Source: Rhodothermales bacterium (GTDB taxonomy: Bacteria > Bacteroidota > Rhodothermia > Rhodothermales > Bin80). Taken from it: a DNA stretch of 64,000 nt. Positions 19,054-29,128 of the stretch are shown in pieces (the first letter of the stretch is position 1; the number at the start of each line of letters is the position of its first letter). Position numbers and translations under genes: made by a program. Where the stretch lies: contig CATQHT010000001.1 of assembly GCA_958296045.1 (NCBI GenBank), positions 434,001 through 498,000 of the forward strand. The letters are read 5' to 3'. The notes beneath the pieces are model-generated. The model saw only the letters and a list, made by a program, of their open reading frames with translations, made no database searches and had not been told where the DNA came from.

Positions 19054-19055
19054 AT

Positions 19056-20342
19056 ATGAGCGCATTTACGATCACAATCACGGCTGACGGGCGAATAACA
19101 GGGATCCAGGAAGCCTTTTCGAAGATGAGCTTGGTTGACCTCATCGCTCGCGTGGTCAACTGGCCGAGTCTGCATCTGAAAATGATCCTGGCCGTCATGG
19201 CTGCGGAGGTCGAGGCGCTTTGCGGCAAACGCTACAGCAGGAAGGGTGCCAGCCAGAGGCCTTGCTACCGGCATGGCACCAACCCCGGTACGGTCCGCAT
19301 TAGTGGGCGCCGTGTGCCGATCAGGGTGCCCCGGGTACGCGACGTGAAGGTAAAGTGCGAGCGTGTCCTGCGCAGCTATCGCACGTTTCACGAGGCGAGA
19401 ATCAATGAAGATGCGCTCATGCGCACCTTGTTCTTCGGCGTCAGTCAACGCAACTACGAGGCCATCGCGGACGAGTACACCGATGCGTTCGGGCTGAGCC
19501 AATCATCGGTAGGTCGCATCTTCCGGCGCAGCGCTGCGAAGGTACTGAAGGAATTCCATGAACGCCCGCTGAACGACTACGATCTGGTAGGTCTGTTCAT
19601 CGATGGCAAGTACTTTCGCAAGCACCAGGTGCTCATCGCCATGGGGCTGACCTCTGAAGGTAAGAAGGTCGTTCTTGGGTGCGTCGAAGTGGGGTCCGAG
19701 AGCCAAGAGGCCACCAAGGGGCTCTTAGAAGACCTGCTCGACCGGGGTCTGCAAATACATCAGGGCCTGCTCTGCGTCGTCGACGGCGCCAAAGGGCTCC
19801 ACGCCGCTATCAAAGAGGTCTTCGGCGGCTTCGTGCAGGTGCAGCGCTGCTGTTGGCACAAGCGGGAAAACGTCGTGGCCCACATGAGCAAAGAAGATAA
19901 GCTCGTATATCGGGCGCGCCTGCAGAAAGCCTATCAGATTCCAAACTACAGAGACGCGAAGGCGGAGCTCCTATCGATCAAGGACGACCTGGAAGCCTCC
20001 AACCAACTCAAGGCCATGAAGAGTCTGGAGGAAGGCCTGGAGGAAACGCTCACGATCCAAAGGCTCGCAATAGCCAAAGAGCTCGGCCAAAGCCTGCGCA
20101 CCTCCAACTGTATTGAGAATCTCAATAGCACCCTCGGCAGATTGACGCGCAATGTTTGCAGTTGGAAAAACTCGGCACAGGTCCACCGCTGGATGGCGCT
20201 GGCTCTCATGTATGCAGAACCCAAACTGAAAACCATCCCCAATCACCAACACCTGCTCAAGCTCCGAGAGGCACTTATAAAGGCCAGGACCCGACTGCCA
20301 AACCCCAGAATCCCCTTCTACCCCCTACCACGTTTCCACTGA
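19056..20342 (+). CDS. IS256-family (mutator type) transposase
   Basis: A 428-residue intact transposase. DDE residues are visible in LVGLFIDGKYF, LLCVVDGAKGLHAAI and SLEEGLEETLTIQRL, with the conserved QRCCWHKRENV between. The C-terminus carries SNCIENLNSTLGRLTRNV and RWMALALMYAEPKL. The ATG at 19056 begins MSAFTITI. The downstream DNA ends near 20370, where a group II intron reverse transcriptase frame is cut off. The element therefore appears to have landed in that gene. I could not define its left inverted repeat. Confidence 0.95.
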   Translation: MSAFTITITADGRITGIQEAFSKMSLVDLIARVVNWPSLHLKMILAVMAAEVEALCGKRYSRKGASQRPCYRHGTNPGTVRISGRRVPIRVPRVRDVKVKCERVLRSYRTFHEARINEDALMRTLFFGVSQRNYEAIADEYTDAFGLSQSSVGRIFRRSAAKVLKEFHERPLNDYDLVGLFIDGKYFRKHQVLIAMGLTSEGKKVVLGCVEVGSESQEATKGLLEDLLDRGLQIHQGLLCVVDGAKGLHAAIKEVFGGFVQVQRCCWHKRENVVAHMSKEDKLVYRARLQKAYQIPNYRDAKAELLSIKDDLEASNQLKAMKSLEEGLEETLTIQRLAIAKELGQSLRTSNCIENLNSTLGRLTRNVCSWKNSAQVHRWMALALMYAEPKLKTIPNHQHLLKLREALIKARTRLPNPRIPFYPLPRFH

Positions 20343-20363
20343 TTTTGGCCTACCCCCCGGACA

Positions 20364-20975
20364 TTATAGCACCACGGCGGCCTGGACGATCTTTTCCTCC
20401 CATGCCGCTAGGCCGAGTGGTCGCTGTCTACCATCCGGCTTGGGTATGAATACCCGCCACGATGGTCTCGCTCGGTACGCTCCGCTGTGCACACAGTCGT
20501 GAAGGCCAGCCAAGCGGCCCTCCAGCCCTTCCGTATACGCATGCCCTGTTTTGCCGTCCACACCCGCCGATGCGTTCTTCTTCAGCGAGTAGAACGCGTA
20601 GCGTAGCGCAGGGACATGGATAGGGTGCCGTAACGTTGTGAGACGCTCCTTGGATTTCCGTCTGACGAATTGACGTAACCGATTGAATCCATGGGACACC
20701 TGGGCCCGATCCTGCATCTGGTCGGTGTAGGAGTCTCTCGGCTTCCCCTTGGGCGAGGTCCTTCGCGCCAGCGACTCCGCAGGGCCGCGTGGCCTTTGTT
20801 CGCCGCCTTCACAGCTAGTATTACCTCGTCTGACTTCTTCACGCCGTACCTCTCCAGTTGTGGGGGTTCCCCCTTCCCTTTGCGGCGCTGTACGACCGCA
20901 GAGCAGCGTGAAGATCTCTCAGGTCCTGACACCTTACGTACGTGCGTCCCTGGGCTCTCGGACACCGCGTGCATA
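20364..20975 (-). pseudogene. Group II intron 5' fragment with reverse transcriptase/maturase N-terminus
   Basis: The minus-strand frame from about 20780 reads ESLARRTSPKGKPRDSYT, then NASAGVDGKTGHAY (RT domain 0/1), RPSWRVFIPKPDGRQRPLG and EEKIVQAAVV. It then breaks off at the IS256 boundary near 20370. This is the start of a group II intron-encoded protein, with about 140 of 400-500 residues left. The GC-rich non-coding stretch from 20780 to 20975 upstream has the position expected of intron RNA domains I-IV. I have not folded it, and domains V and VI are absent. The catalytic YADD motif lies in the lost part. Confidence 0.8.
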
Positions 20976-21103
20976 TTCCACGGAAAAAAACCACTCGTTC
21001 CACGGTATGGCGACCACCGATTCCACGGTTAATCGACCACCTGATTCGGCGTGCTGAGTCCGCGCTGGATAGCGCTGCATCGTGACTGTTCTGGGTACCA
21101 TTT

Positions 21104-21883
21104 TCACGGCTGTCTGGCGTCAGTTACGCTTGTCTTCTCTGGAAGGTTCTGCCATTGTGGCAGACGCTGTCTCATGGACTCTCCCTTCAGCGCGATGTGG
21201 TGTGCATTGTGAATGAGGCGATCCAGGATAGCATCAGCGAGTGTTGGGTCTTCCATGCCTTCGTGCCACACACTCACAGGCATCTGACTGGTAACGACGA
21301 TGGATCCCTTCTGATACCGATCATCGATTAGCTCAAGCAGATCCCGCTGGTGCAGCGCACTGATTCGTGACAACCCCCAGTCATCGAGAACCAGTAGGTG
21401 GAAGCGCGTCAACTGCTTCAGCAGTTTCAGGAAGCGTCCGTCCCCGTGCGCGAGTTGCAGATCTTCCAGAAGACGATGCAGTCGGTGGTAGCGTACGGTG
21501 AACCCCTCCATGCAGGCTTTATGCGCCAGCGCGCACGCCACGAAGCTCTTGCCGACACCGGTGGGTCCGGTAATGATCACATTGTGATGTTTGCCCACCC
21601 AGTCGCAGGTGGAAAGCGAGGCCATCAGGCGCCGATCCAGATTGCGACCGCGACGATAGTCCAGATCGGCCATGGAGGCCTCCTGGCGTAACCGGGCGCG
21701 GCGTAGGCGCGACCGCAGGCGCTTGTTGTATCGCACGATCTCCTCGTGGTCAACCAATAGGCCCAGGCGGTCCATGAACGGGAGCTGCTCCATTTCCGGT
21801 TGGGTAAGCTGATCACGCAGCGCGCGCGCCATGCCATGCAGACGCATCTGCTCGAGCTTGTCAAGGGTAGGGTGTAGGAGCAT
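21104..21883 (-). CDS. istB: IS21 transposition helper ATPase IstB
   Basis: A 259-residue AAA+ ATPase with Walker A GPTGVGKS (about residues 105-112) and Walker B LLVLDDWG, and the family segment YRRGRNLDRRLMASL before the P-loop. IstB assembles on DNA and stimulates IstA at the target. It overlaps the istA stop by the usual ATGA arrangement at 21883. It is intact. Confidence 0.95.
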   Translation of the reverse strand: MLLHPTLDKLEQMRLHGMARALRDQLTQPEMEQLPFMDRLGLLVDHEEIVRYNKRLRSRLRRARLRQEASMADLDYRRGRNLDRRLMASLSTCDWVGKHHNVIITGPTGVGKSFVACALAHKACMEGFTVRYHRLHRLLEDLQLAHGDGRFLKLLKQLTRFHLLVLDDWGLSRISALHQRDLLELIDDRYQKGSIVVTSQMPVSVWHEGMEDPTLADAILDRLIHNAHHIALKGESMRQRLPQWQNLPEKTSVTDARQP

Positions 21884-23424
21884 CAGTCCTTCGAGGTTTG
21901 GTGAGGAGAATCCGATTTGGTGTCGTAATAGCTTGGGCCCCGGATGTTGTCATGGTCTATGGGAGGCGGAGACACCGAGTCCAGCGGATGCTTGTCGAGT
22001 CCATTCTTCAGGATGGACGCGATGCTCCTGTACGAGCGGGTGCCGATAGCGATTGCCCGCGTACACGCGTTTTCCATGCGGCTCTTACCGTAGATGCGAG
22101 CCAAGCGGAGCAGGCCCATGAGCGTGCGGTAACGAATCAGCGGGTGCCGCTCAGCATCGATGATCTGCCGCACGATATTGTGTGTGTCCGGCCCGATGCG
22201 TTCTGCCTCGGTTACGAAGCGGCTCATATCGTTCATTTGGCGCTGGGCGTCCGGCATGTGTTCATCCTTGGTGGTGACCCCTTTCTGGTGGCTACGCGGG
22301 TGCGTCGCCACCCGTTTGTCGTCAAAAAATACCTCAAGGGTGGTATCTGTAAGGCGAACCTGTACCGAACGCCCTACATATCGATAAGGAACGCTATAAC
22401 GGTGCCAGCGCACCTCGATGTGCGCATCTCTGTGCACCTTGGCTTTGCGCCACTCCGCGTGCTCGTACGGCTCCGCCGGCAAGGGCTTCATCGCTGATCG
22501 CTCCCACGTGTCAAACCAGCTCTTACGACTGCCTTCCAGCTTCTGAAAAGGCCGCTCGTTAAGCTCCTTCAGATGGACACGAATGTGCCGGTTCACGTGC
22601 GCTAGACCGATGAAACGCTTATCGCTTAACGGAGCCAGAATGCGCCTCTCTGCATGCAACACGGCTTGCTCGACCTTGGCCTTGTCCCTGGGCTTCCCGG
22701 GACGCGTAGGCACAACCACGGTCTTGTAGTGCATCGCAAGATCCTGATACGACGGATTGATCTCCGGATCGTATCGGTGGGCCTTGCGCACGCCACTCTT
22801 CAAATTGTCACAGACCACATAGGAAGGCACCGCCCCGAAATACTCGAACATGCGACGATGCGAGCCCAGTCAGTCCCCAAGACGCTGCGTCCACGTGGCC
22901 TCAACGTAGAGATAATTGGAGAATCCCAGCACACCAACAAAGGTCTCCACCCGACGCCGCTTACGCGTAAGCTGGTCTATCGCCTCCAGGCGCATGCCTG
23001 CATAGTCCACGAAGGCCGAATGACCCGCAGGATGATCCATCGGAACCGTCACCTGGCCAAATTCCTTCTTCCAGGCAGAGTAAAGAGCGCAGAACTTGCT
23101 GTAGCCGTAACCATCGCTGTGGTCCCGCCTGTACCGCTCCCACATCAGGCGCCGCGTGAACCCCTTGACCTGCATCTTACGCTCCACCTCGGACCAGTCC
23201 GGCAACGGACGCGTCTCCTTGGCAACCTCCGGCGGACCATAAAGCAATGCCTTCAACTTGGCCTCCGGCATACCCTCGGGCAAAGGCCAATGCACACCCG
23301 CTGCCTTAGCACGACGCAAGTAACCAAGTACCGTGCTGTGCGATATTCCCAGCGCACGACCGATACCACGTACGCTCAAATCAGACTCCGCAGACAACCG
23401 CAGAACGTCCCACAAAACACGCAT
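21883..23424 (-). pseudogene. istA: IS21 transposase IstA with a single internal TGA
   Basis: The ATG at 23424 gives MRVLWDVLRLSAESDLSVRG with a helix-turn-helix GIGRALGISHSTVLGYLR. The frame continues through AFVDYAGMRLE (first Asp of the DDE core) to WTQRLGD, meets TGA at 22872-22870, and continues in the same frame with LGSHRRMFEYFGAVP and SYVVCDNLKSGV to the end. Related proteins have Trp here (RLGDWLGSHRRMFE is the expected continuity), so one G-to-A change explains it. The rest of the DDE core (KAKVEQAVLHAE) is intact. The copy is a near-intact pseudogene of about 514 codons. Confidence 0.88.
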
Positions 23425-23627
23425 AACAACCCTCTTGTTTGGGATAAGTACCCCTCTTTTGGTAAGTAAAGAGGGTACGATACCACCTGCGCTTGACCTG
23501 CCGCCATCACCCGCGACAGGCAACAATAACCCGTTTCTAACTCCGCCAGACTGCCAATTTGGCAGGCCCGTTAACCGACCTCCTACACCCCGCCGCCACC
23601 GGTCGGCGCGCGCCAGCTCAGGTGGTC

Positions 23628-23760
23628 GATTAGCCGTGGAGCCACTGGTCGATTTCCCGTGGAATCGGTGGTCGATTTCCCGTGGAATCGGTGGTCGATT
23701 TCCCGTGGAATCGGTGGTCGATTTCCCGTGGAACCACTGGTCGATTTGAAGCGGAATACG
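23628..23760. repeat. 23-bp tandem terminal repeats of the IS21 element
   Basis: Five to six head-to-tail units of GGTCGATTTCCCGTGGAATC plus three bases, the inner four nearly identical and the outer ones diverged. They lie outside istA at the left end of the element and are probably multiple IstA binding sites. Confidence 0.85.
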
Positions 23761-23765
23761 CACAC

Positions 23766-24374
23766 CGCGGGACTCCAGCCCTCCGCACCATAGCGGTGGA
23801 GCCGATGTTGCCTTCGACCTTACGGAAAGTCTCGGCATCCCGGACCATGGCCTTTTCGGTGCGCATTAGCCCTGGCCACACGGGCCGCTACCGACGCTTC
23901 GCTGTCACCCTCACGAGGAACAACGCACGGCGCGCGGAGACATGCAGTTGGGTGAACTTTCATGACACGGGACTTTCACCCGCTATACTGCGTCGGTTAG
24001 CCTGACGCACCCGTCGACTGCTTGCCGTTTCCGCGATAATGGCGGCGAGAGCAGCATGTGCTGTAGGTGGCATTCCTTTTTTTCTTCGCCACCGACACGG
24101 ACAATATCCCGCACTTCGCGGTGCTGCCGTGTCCTTCGATATGGCTCACGCAGTGCAAGAATGAATGCTTTGGTACTACTGGGGACGTGAGGTGCCAAAT
24201 TGGCATTCCGAGGCAACTAACGGCACGCTTTCGAGTTACCAATATAGCAGCACATATGGCACAACCACGACTATCTTTCCCGCCGCCTTTCCCGCGTAGC
24301 TTGGCTGTTAGTTGGCGCGTTTAGCAATGCATGTATGAGACCATGTACGTCCTGGGATCTCGGCACTTCGCTCC
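23766..24374. other. Gene-free stretch between IS21 and an AAA ATPase
   Basis: Overlapping short frames on both strands have no recognisable motif. The last 100 bases should contain the promoter of the downstream ATPase. I see no clear consensus. Confidence 0.35.
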
Positions 24375-25640
24375 ATGAAGAAATTCTCTCACGCACGTTC
24401 CTCGTGGATCGATAAGCCGCAGGTGACGCCGCCGGCCGAGTTGGTTCCGATTCTGGATGATGATCGGGGCCCCGCGACGTTTTTCCATGGGCGTGAACGT
24501 GAGCTTCATGCTTTTCGAGAGAGACGAAAAAAAGCGCACCTAACGAACGGTGGTACCATCTTTCTCGTGCAGGGCGCGCCGGGCGTTGGTAAGACGGCCT
24601 TGCTGCACGAATGCGCCCAGCGGGCTGAAATGGACGGATGGCGCGTGGCTGACATTGACTACAATGCTCTGTACGACCCTGGTACACTAACGGATCAGTT
24701 GGACGAGTTGTATGCAGAGCGTGAGATTATCAACCGCAAACGCACGGTGGAAGGCGATGTCGGAATCACTATTGCTAAGGGACGCTTCGGCAAGACCGAG
24801 GGTCAGTCTTCAGAGTATCGCGGCGCAAGTGTACTTAAGACTCTGAAGAGTGCTGCGCAGTCCAGCGGCCTCGTGCTGGTGTTTGATGAAGCACAAACGC
24901 TTCATAAGGACATCGGCGGACCACATGATTCTGAATTGACGCGACAACTCAAACTAATCCACAACGGTAAGGTAGGCGCACCCGTGATCCTGCTGGCGGG
25001 CGGGCTGGGTATATCCAAGTCCGTGTTTGGTACGTTTGGAATTTCCCGCTTCGTGACAGGCTGCGTAGTGAATCTGGGGCGGTTGTCGCCAGAGGCGGAG
25101 CGGGAAGTTATCCGTGACTGGTTGGTTAAAGCTGGAGGTGCACATGGCGCCCTGAAGGATCTGACACACTGGATCGATACGATTGCGGCAGAAACCTACG
25201 GCTGGCCACAACACATACAGACCTATGCGCCACCGGCTGCACGGTGGCTGCGTGAAACCGGCGGTACGTTGACTGAACAGGTTCCTGCTGAGGTATTGGC
25301 CAAGGGGCACGAAAGCAAGATTGAGTGCTACGAAAGCAGGGTTGAAGGTACAAAGCTGATTTACAGAGAAACACTTGCGAATCTCCTACTGCAGAAGGGG
25401 CCAAATGCTTCGTTTAGGGAAGAGGAGTTGATCACGGCCTTCCATCGTGTAGGGGGGCCGGGGGACGCCGCGGCCGTCTTTCAGCATGCCTTGTACAAAG
25501 GGGTTGTGGTCGAGCGGGGTGACGGTCGCTTTGCGATTCCGATTCCGTCCATGCATACTTGGATGGTGCAGGAATACGCTAACCCTGCACGGGATCTTCC
25601 ACCAATGTCCCCCTCTAATGAGACGCCAGCCGCGCGCTAG
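24375..25640 (+). CDS. Stand-alone AAA/ORC-like ATP-binding protein
   Basis: A 421-residue P-loop ATPase with Walker A QGAPGVGKTAL (residues 66-76) and Walker B VLVFDEAQT (167-175). A sensor-like LLAGGLG follows, and then a C-terminal winged-helix-like region. An N-terminal F-x-G-R-E-x-E-L segment (FFHGRERELHAF) is the usual entry motif of ORC1/Cdc6-type AAA_16 ATPases. It has no obvious effector domain and no close neighbour on the same strand. Such solo AAA proteins are common in accessory islands and may act in DNA transactions or defence. I cannot name its job. Confidence 0.8.
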   Translation: MKKFSHARSSWIDKPQVTPPAELVPILDDDRGPATFFHGRERELHAFRERRKKAHLTNGGTIFLVQGAPGVGKTALLHECAQRAEMDGWRVADIDYNALYDPGTLTDQLDELYAEREIINRKRTVEGDVGITIAKGRFGKTEGQSSEYRGASVLKTLKSAAQSSGLVLVFDEAQTLHKDIGGPHDSELTRQLKLIHNGKVGAPVILLAGGLGISKSVFGTFGISRFVTGCVVNLGRLSPEAEREVIRDWLVKAGGAHGALKDLTHWIDTIAAETYGWPQHIQTYAPPAARWLRETGGTLTEQVPAEVLAKGHESKIECYESRVEGTKLIYRETLANLLLQKGPNASFREEELITAFHRVGGPGDAAAVFQHALYKGVVVERGDGRFAIPIPSMHTWMVQEYANPARDLPPMSPSNETPAAR

Positions 25641-26239
25641 AAGCGGGCAATTCTCAAGCGGAGCAAGAATCGGCATCGCGACCAAGGACTGAGGTGGTAA
25701 GTCCCTCCCGATGCATTTATCTGTAAGGGTCGCCGTCTAGTGTTCATGGACATAAATACTAGAACGTATAAGCAAGCCGCTGGCACCTGCGGAAAGGAAT
25801 GGCCATCTTGGTTCAACTAGGAGGCCAATGATGCCCAGATCCCGCCCGTACGTCGTATGCGTGCGGTGGTGTACACCCCGGCCCGCCGCGAGTGCCTCGT
25901 AGGCCAGGCGGGATGTGGAGAATAGGCTTGCCTTTTTGTCGTAGTTGTACCCCCGCTGGGGCGTGCGCTTTCTGACCAAGCCATACGGCACCCACTTCCT
26001 GCCTAGTTGATGGGAGTAGGAACGGACTATACCACGGAGCCGCAGGGGTCAGGCGACCGCACACGCTACCATGCGGCAGGCCCCCTCGGGATGTTCCGCT
26101 GCGGACCGGCAGGTGCCGCGCTCCTCTTTGTCGCTGGCCGCTATCTCACGTATGCGGTCTCTCGACGTGGTACGCTGCGCGATGACGACGCTGGTGGTTC
26201 CTGGAACAGGCGCTGTTGAATCCGCCACGGTGGCCCTGC
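25641..26239. other. Stretch without a supported gene
   Basis: Two minus-strand frames at 25737-25991 and 25813-26064 overlap each other and resemble nothing I know. The part near 26100-26239 may be further decayed IS21 sequence, since it lies downstream of the istA remnant, but no motif survives. Confidence 0.3.
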
Positions 26240-26485
26240 TACCGATGCGGGAGCGGCTTACGCGGGCAACGGCGCGCTTGAAGCGCTTAACGCCCCCTTA
26301 CAAAGTAAGGCCAGCAGCTTGGCATCTGTCATATCGTCTGGCAGAGGCCACGTCAGCCCTGCCCCCGAGCTCGATGCAGATTAGGTGTTAACCACCGTGT
26401 GCGATAGCCCAAGGGATTGAGCGGTCGCGCGAGCACTCATCTCGAAATGGATTGATAGACGCAAAACGTCCTTCAGAACACGCAT
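26240..26485 (-). pseudogene. Second, decayed IS21 istA N-terminus
   Basis: The ATG at 26485 begins MRVLKDVLRLSI and continues to ARATAQSLGLSHTVVN, matching the helix-turn-helix of the IstA at 23424. A stop follows, and in a shifted frame WPLPDDMTDAKLLALL matches that protein's later WPLPEGMPEAKLKALL. Frameshifts and stops show a dead fragment. No istB partner is seen. Confidence 0.75.
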
Positions 26486-26877
26486 GGCCACTTAGGAGGC
26501 GGCCTGCATCACAGCGAAAACTGAACGACCAAAAGCGTACTACACCTCACATGGTAGCCTGCATAGTTGTTAGCCTGTCCGATCCCTCGCAAGTGATTGG
26601 GCACAGGTGCGCGAAACCCCAACTCTTGCGGCCGTACGGACAGTCCGGCCAGCGTGGCCGATCGGTGCTTCCCAGCAGGCTGGACGGCATTGGATAGGCC
26701 TATGGCCACTGGTTCCTACAATGCCCTCGGCTTCCGCGCTGACCTTTAGGGCGTCCATTCATTTCCAGGGAATATGTGGGGCTTGATTTCTCCCTGGGTC
26801 GGCGCATCCCTGAGCGTATATCGATAAATGCCAAATGCGGTGATGCATCAATTATCTGTACTTGGGCAGGCGATATC
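26486..26877. other. Intergenic stretch downstream of the pyrE fragment
   Basis: I see no gene. It may include the decayed terminal region of the IS21 remnant, but the 23-bp motif is not recognisable. Confidence 0.3.
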
Positions 26878-27369
26878 CTACGTCTTTGTGGCAGCCTTGT
26901 ACCGGTTGCTCCACGCTATCGGGTCTTGCTGAAAGCTCCTTAGCGCATCCAACTCTGGCTCACTTAACAGGTCAAAGACCAGTGCACCGTGCAGCAAAAC
27001 ACCAAGGTCTGAGATGGCAATGAGGGGTGACCCCGACTCTTTGAACAGCTCCCTCACGCCCGGGATATCGTACGTGAAGATGCTAAGCACCGCATCCGGG
27101 GCACGGCCTGTGATTGTGCGAACGACGTTTACGACACGCAAAGATGATTCACCCGAGAGCACCAGATCTTCCACTACGAGCGTGCGCTGACTTGGTTTGA
27201 GGATGCCTTCGACCTGCTTTTGCGCGCCATACCCTTTGTGCTTGGATCGCACATACGCCATGGGTACGTGCAGGCGTTGGGCAAGGAGTGCAGCATGAGG
27301 GATGCCGGCGGTCGCTACAGCCGCAATGCAGTCAGGCTCTAGGGGCCTGAGCCGTAGGAACGATCACAT
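26878..27369 (-). pseudogene. pyrE: Orotate phosphoribosyltransferase, C-terminal two thirds
   Basis: The minus-strand frame reads FLRLRPLEPDCIAAVATAG, IPHAALLAQRLHVPMAYVRS, a K-x-K-G-x-G loop and TLVVEDLVLSGESS, the PRPP-binding VVEDL-x-x-x-G-x-S motif. It ends with DPIAWSNRY, close to the usual PyrE C-terminus. PyrE joins orotate and PRPP to make OMP in pyrimidine synthesis. The frame opens only after a TGA near 27370, where the transposase-bearing DNA begins. The missing N-terminal part is found on the other side of the transposase at 29374-29129. Confidence 0.85.
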
Positions 27370-27480
27370 TTGCTTTCGTGGGCCGGATTGCCGGTCAGCC
27401 GTACAGCCCAAGGCAAATGGTGTCCGTTGGCAGCCCTTTCTTGTCTTGGGGCAGCCCTATTCACCTGAGTTTTGTTGCCT

Positions 27481-29040
27481 TTACGTCACATTTGCCACCT
27501 GCATTGCAAATAGCCTTCTCAGATTCAGACTTAAGCACACCAGGTCCCACTCGCCAGCAACCTTTTTCAGTCCCCGAACGCTGAATTGTCGAAAGCCGAG
27601 GACAGACTTTATCCAACCGTTGGGTGCCTCCGAGAGCCACTTGCGCTCGCGGTAGACCGCGTGCCCCTCCTTCGTACGCAGCTTGTCCCACATGCGTGCC
27701 GTAGCGGGCCGTGTCTCTGGATTGATGGATCCCACCTTCCCGCTCTCCCGACCGACGGCGATATAGCCATCTATGCCGCGGGTGTTCAACGCGGTGATAT
27801 TGGCCTCGCTGCAATAGCCTGCGTCCGCTATCACAATAGCGAGCTGCTGACCATAGGTATCTTGGGTGGCCGTTACCATCGGCAAAAGCTGATCTTGGTC
27901 TGTAGCCTGGTTAGTCACGCGTGTTTCCACGACTAACTGGTTGCGCCCGTCCACTACCGTTTGTGCATTGTAACTTTGCTGGAAGCCATCCTGGCTCGTC
28001 AGCATGATGCGGCTTTCGGGATCGGTGAAATTGCTTTGTGCCTTGGCTTCGGGTTCCCCGAACGGACGCTTGTACGCTGGACCCCCTTTCGGATTGCGCT
28101 TCTGCCCCGGCTCGCGCCCCTTAGCCTCATCCCTCTCCCGCTGTCTGGCTTTCAAGTTGGACTTGGCCTTTCGGATGTTGGCAAGCTTCTTCCGCCTGCG
28201 TGCAATCTCCTCCTCCACACTGCTATCCGCGGGGACTTCTACGAACAGGTCGGTCGTATCCGTCGGCAATTCTGGAGACGATGGGGACGAATCCACTGCC
28301 TCGGTGGGCTGTGTCGTGTCAACCCCCTGCTTTTTGCTGCCAATCGCTTTGCTCGCACGCGTGCGCTCCGCCTCCATTGCATCAAGAGCAGCTTTACGAT
28401 CTGCGCGAGTAGACAGCGCCGGCGGCAACTCGTCGCCCCGCACTTCCTCTCCTAACAACGCGTCTTCTACCTCATCCTCCTCCTGCGCCTGCGCCAACAG
28501 CGCGTCAACCTCTGACTGCAGCCGCTTCTCCTCCTTGTTCAGTCGCGCGTAGCTCATCGCCTTACGCTTACTCGCATTCGCCCTGACTTTGGTGCCATCA
28601 ATCGCAACCTTCCCCCAACCAATCAAGCCAGAATTCTGTGCCATCAAGACGACCTGAACAAACAAAGCACGGAAATCCTGGAAATGACGCTGCCGGAACG
28701 CACAAATCGTACGATGGTGCGGCATGTTATTGGCCGCCAGTACACGGAAGGCAATATCAGTCTCCAACTTCTGCGCAATCTGCCGCGATGAGGTGACCCC
28801 TGTGGCATAAGCGTAGATCAACACCTTCAACATCATGGCAGGATGATAGGGTCTATTGCGGCGCCCATCCCCCTCGTATGGAGCAAAAAAGGGCGCAAGG
28901 TCCGCGCGGTCTACAAAGTCAGACACGAAAAAAGCCAGGTGATCCTCTGGAAGCCAGTCCTGGAGCGATGGTGGCATCACCACCGGATCCTCTGGTGCAT
29001 ACGGGCGAAACGTTGTCGGCATGGGCTTAAGGGACGGCAA
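27481..29040 (-). CDS. IS1182-family transposase
   Basis: A 519-residue (or 513 from an internal ATG) DDE transposase. The N-terminal segment LPEDHLAFFVSDFVD and RPYHPAMMLKVLIYAYATG is the family's DUF772-type domain. The core shows KVAIDGTKVRANAS (first Asp), a long charged Ala/Glu-rich spacer, QDGFQQSYNAQTVVD, VIADAGYCSEAN (second Asp) and LRTKEGHAVYRERKWLSEAP with the catalytic Glu region. It ends NLRRLFAM. The gene is uninterrupted and sits between two pyrE fragments. I could not find convincing inverted repeats to fix the element's ends. Confidence 0.93.
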   Translation of the reverse strand: MPSLKPMPTTFRPYAPEDPVVMPPSLQDWLPEDHLAFFVSDFVDRADLAPFFAPYEGDGRRNRPYHPAMMLKVLIYAYATGVTSSRQIAQKLETDIAFRVLAANNMPHHRTICAFRQRHFQDFRALFVQVVLMAQNSGLIGWGKVAIDGTKVRANASKRKAMSYARLNKEEKRLQSEVDALLAQAQEEDEVEDALLGEEVRGDELPPALSTRADRKAALDAMEAERTRASKAIGSKKQGVDTTQPTEAVDSSPSSPELPTDTTDLFVEVPADSSVEEEIARRRKKLANIRKAKSNLKARQRERDEAKGREPGQKRNPKGGPAYKRPFGEPEAKAQSNFTDPESRIMLTSQDGFQQSYNAQTVVDGRNQLVVETRVTNQATDQDQLLPMVTATQDTYGQQLAIVIADAGYCSEANITALNTRGIDGYIAVGRESGKVGSINPETRPATARMWDKLRTKEGHAVYRERKWLSEAPNGWIKSVLGFRQFSVRGLKKVAGEWDLVCLSLNLRRLFAMQVANVT

Positions 29041-29128
29041 GTAGCGCTAACACACACATATATGTACCTACAATCATAAAGATGCATATATGCAGTGGGT
29101 ACAGGGTGACTGTTCCAAAGATGCCACG

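Larger units (their letters stand above)
20975..23765 (-). mobile_element. IS21-family insertion sequence
   Basis: istA and istB lie on the minus strand with overlapping ends (21883). Both extremities carry multiple copies of a motif reading outward, AATCGACCACCGATTCCACGG: about three at 20977-21045 and five or six as 23-bp tandem units at 23628-23760. Repeated terminal binding sites are known for IS21. The exact outer bases are not fixed here. istA contains one internal stop, so the copy is probably immobile alone. Confidence 0.85.

Noticed and set aside
22870-22872. Recoded TGA (Trp or Sec) in istA
   Set aside because: Other genes in the window end with TGA and no SECIS-like hairpin is evident. 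A nonsense mutation is simpler.
23570-23765. CRISPR-like array in the 23-bp repeats
   Set aside because: Units are contiguous without unique spacers and lie at the end of an IS21 element, where multiple terminal repeats are expected.
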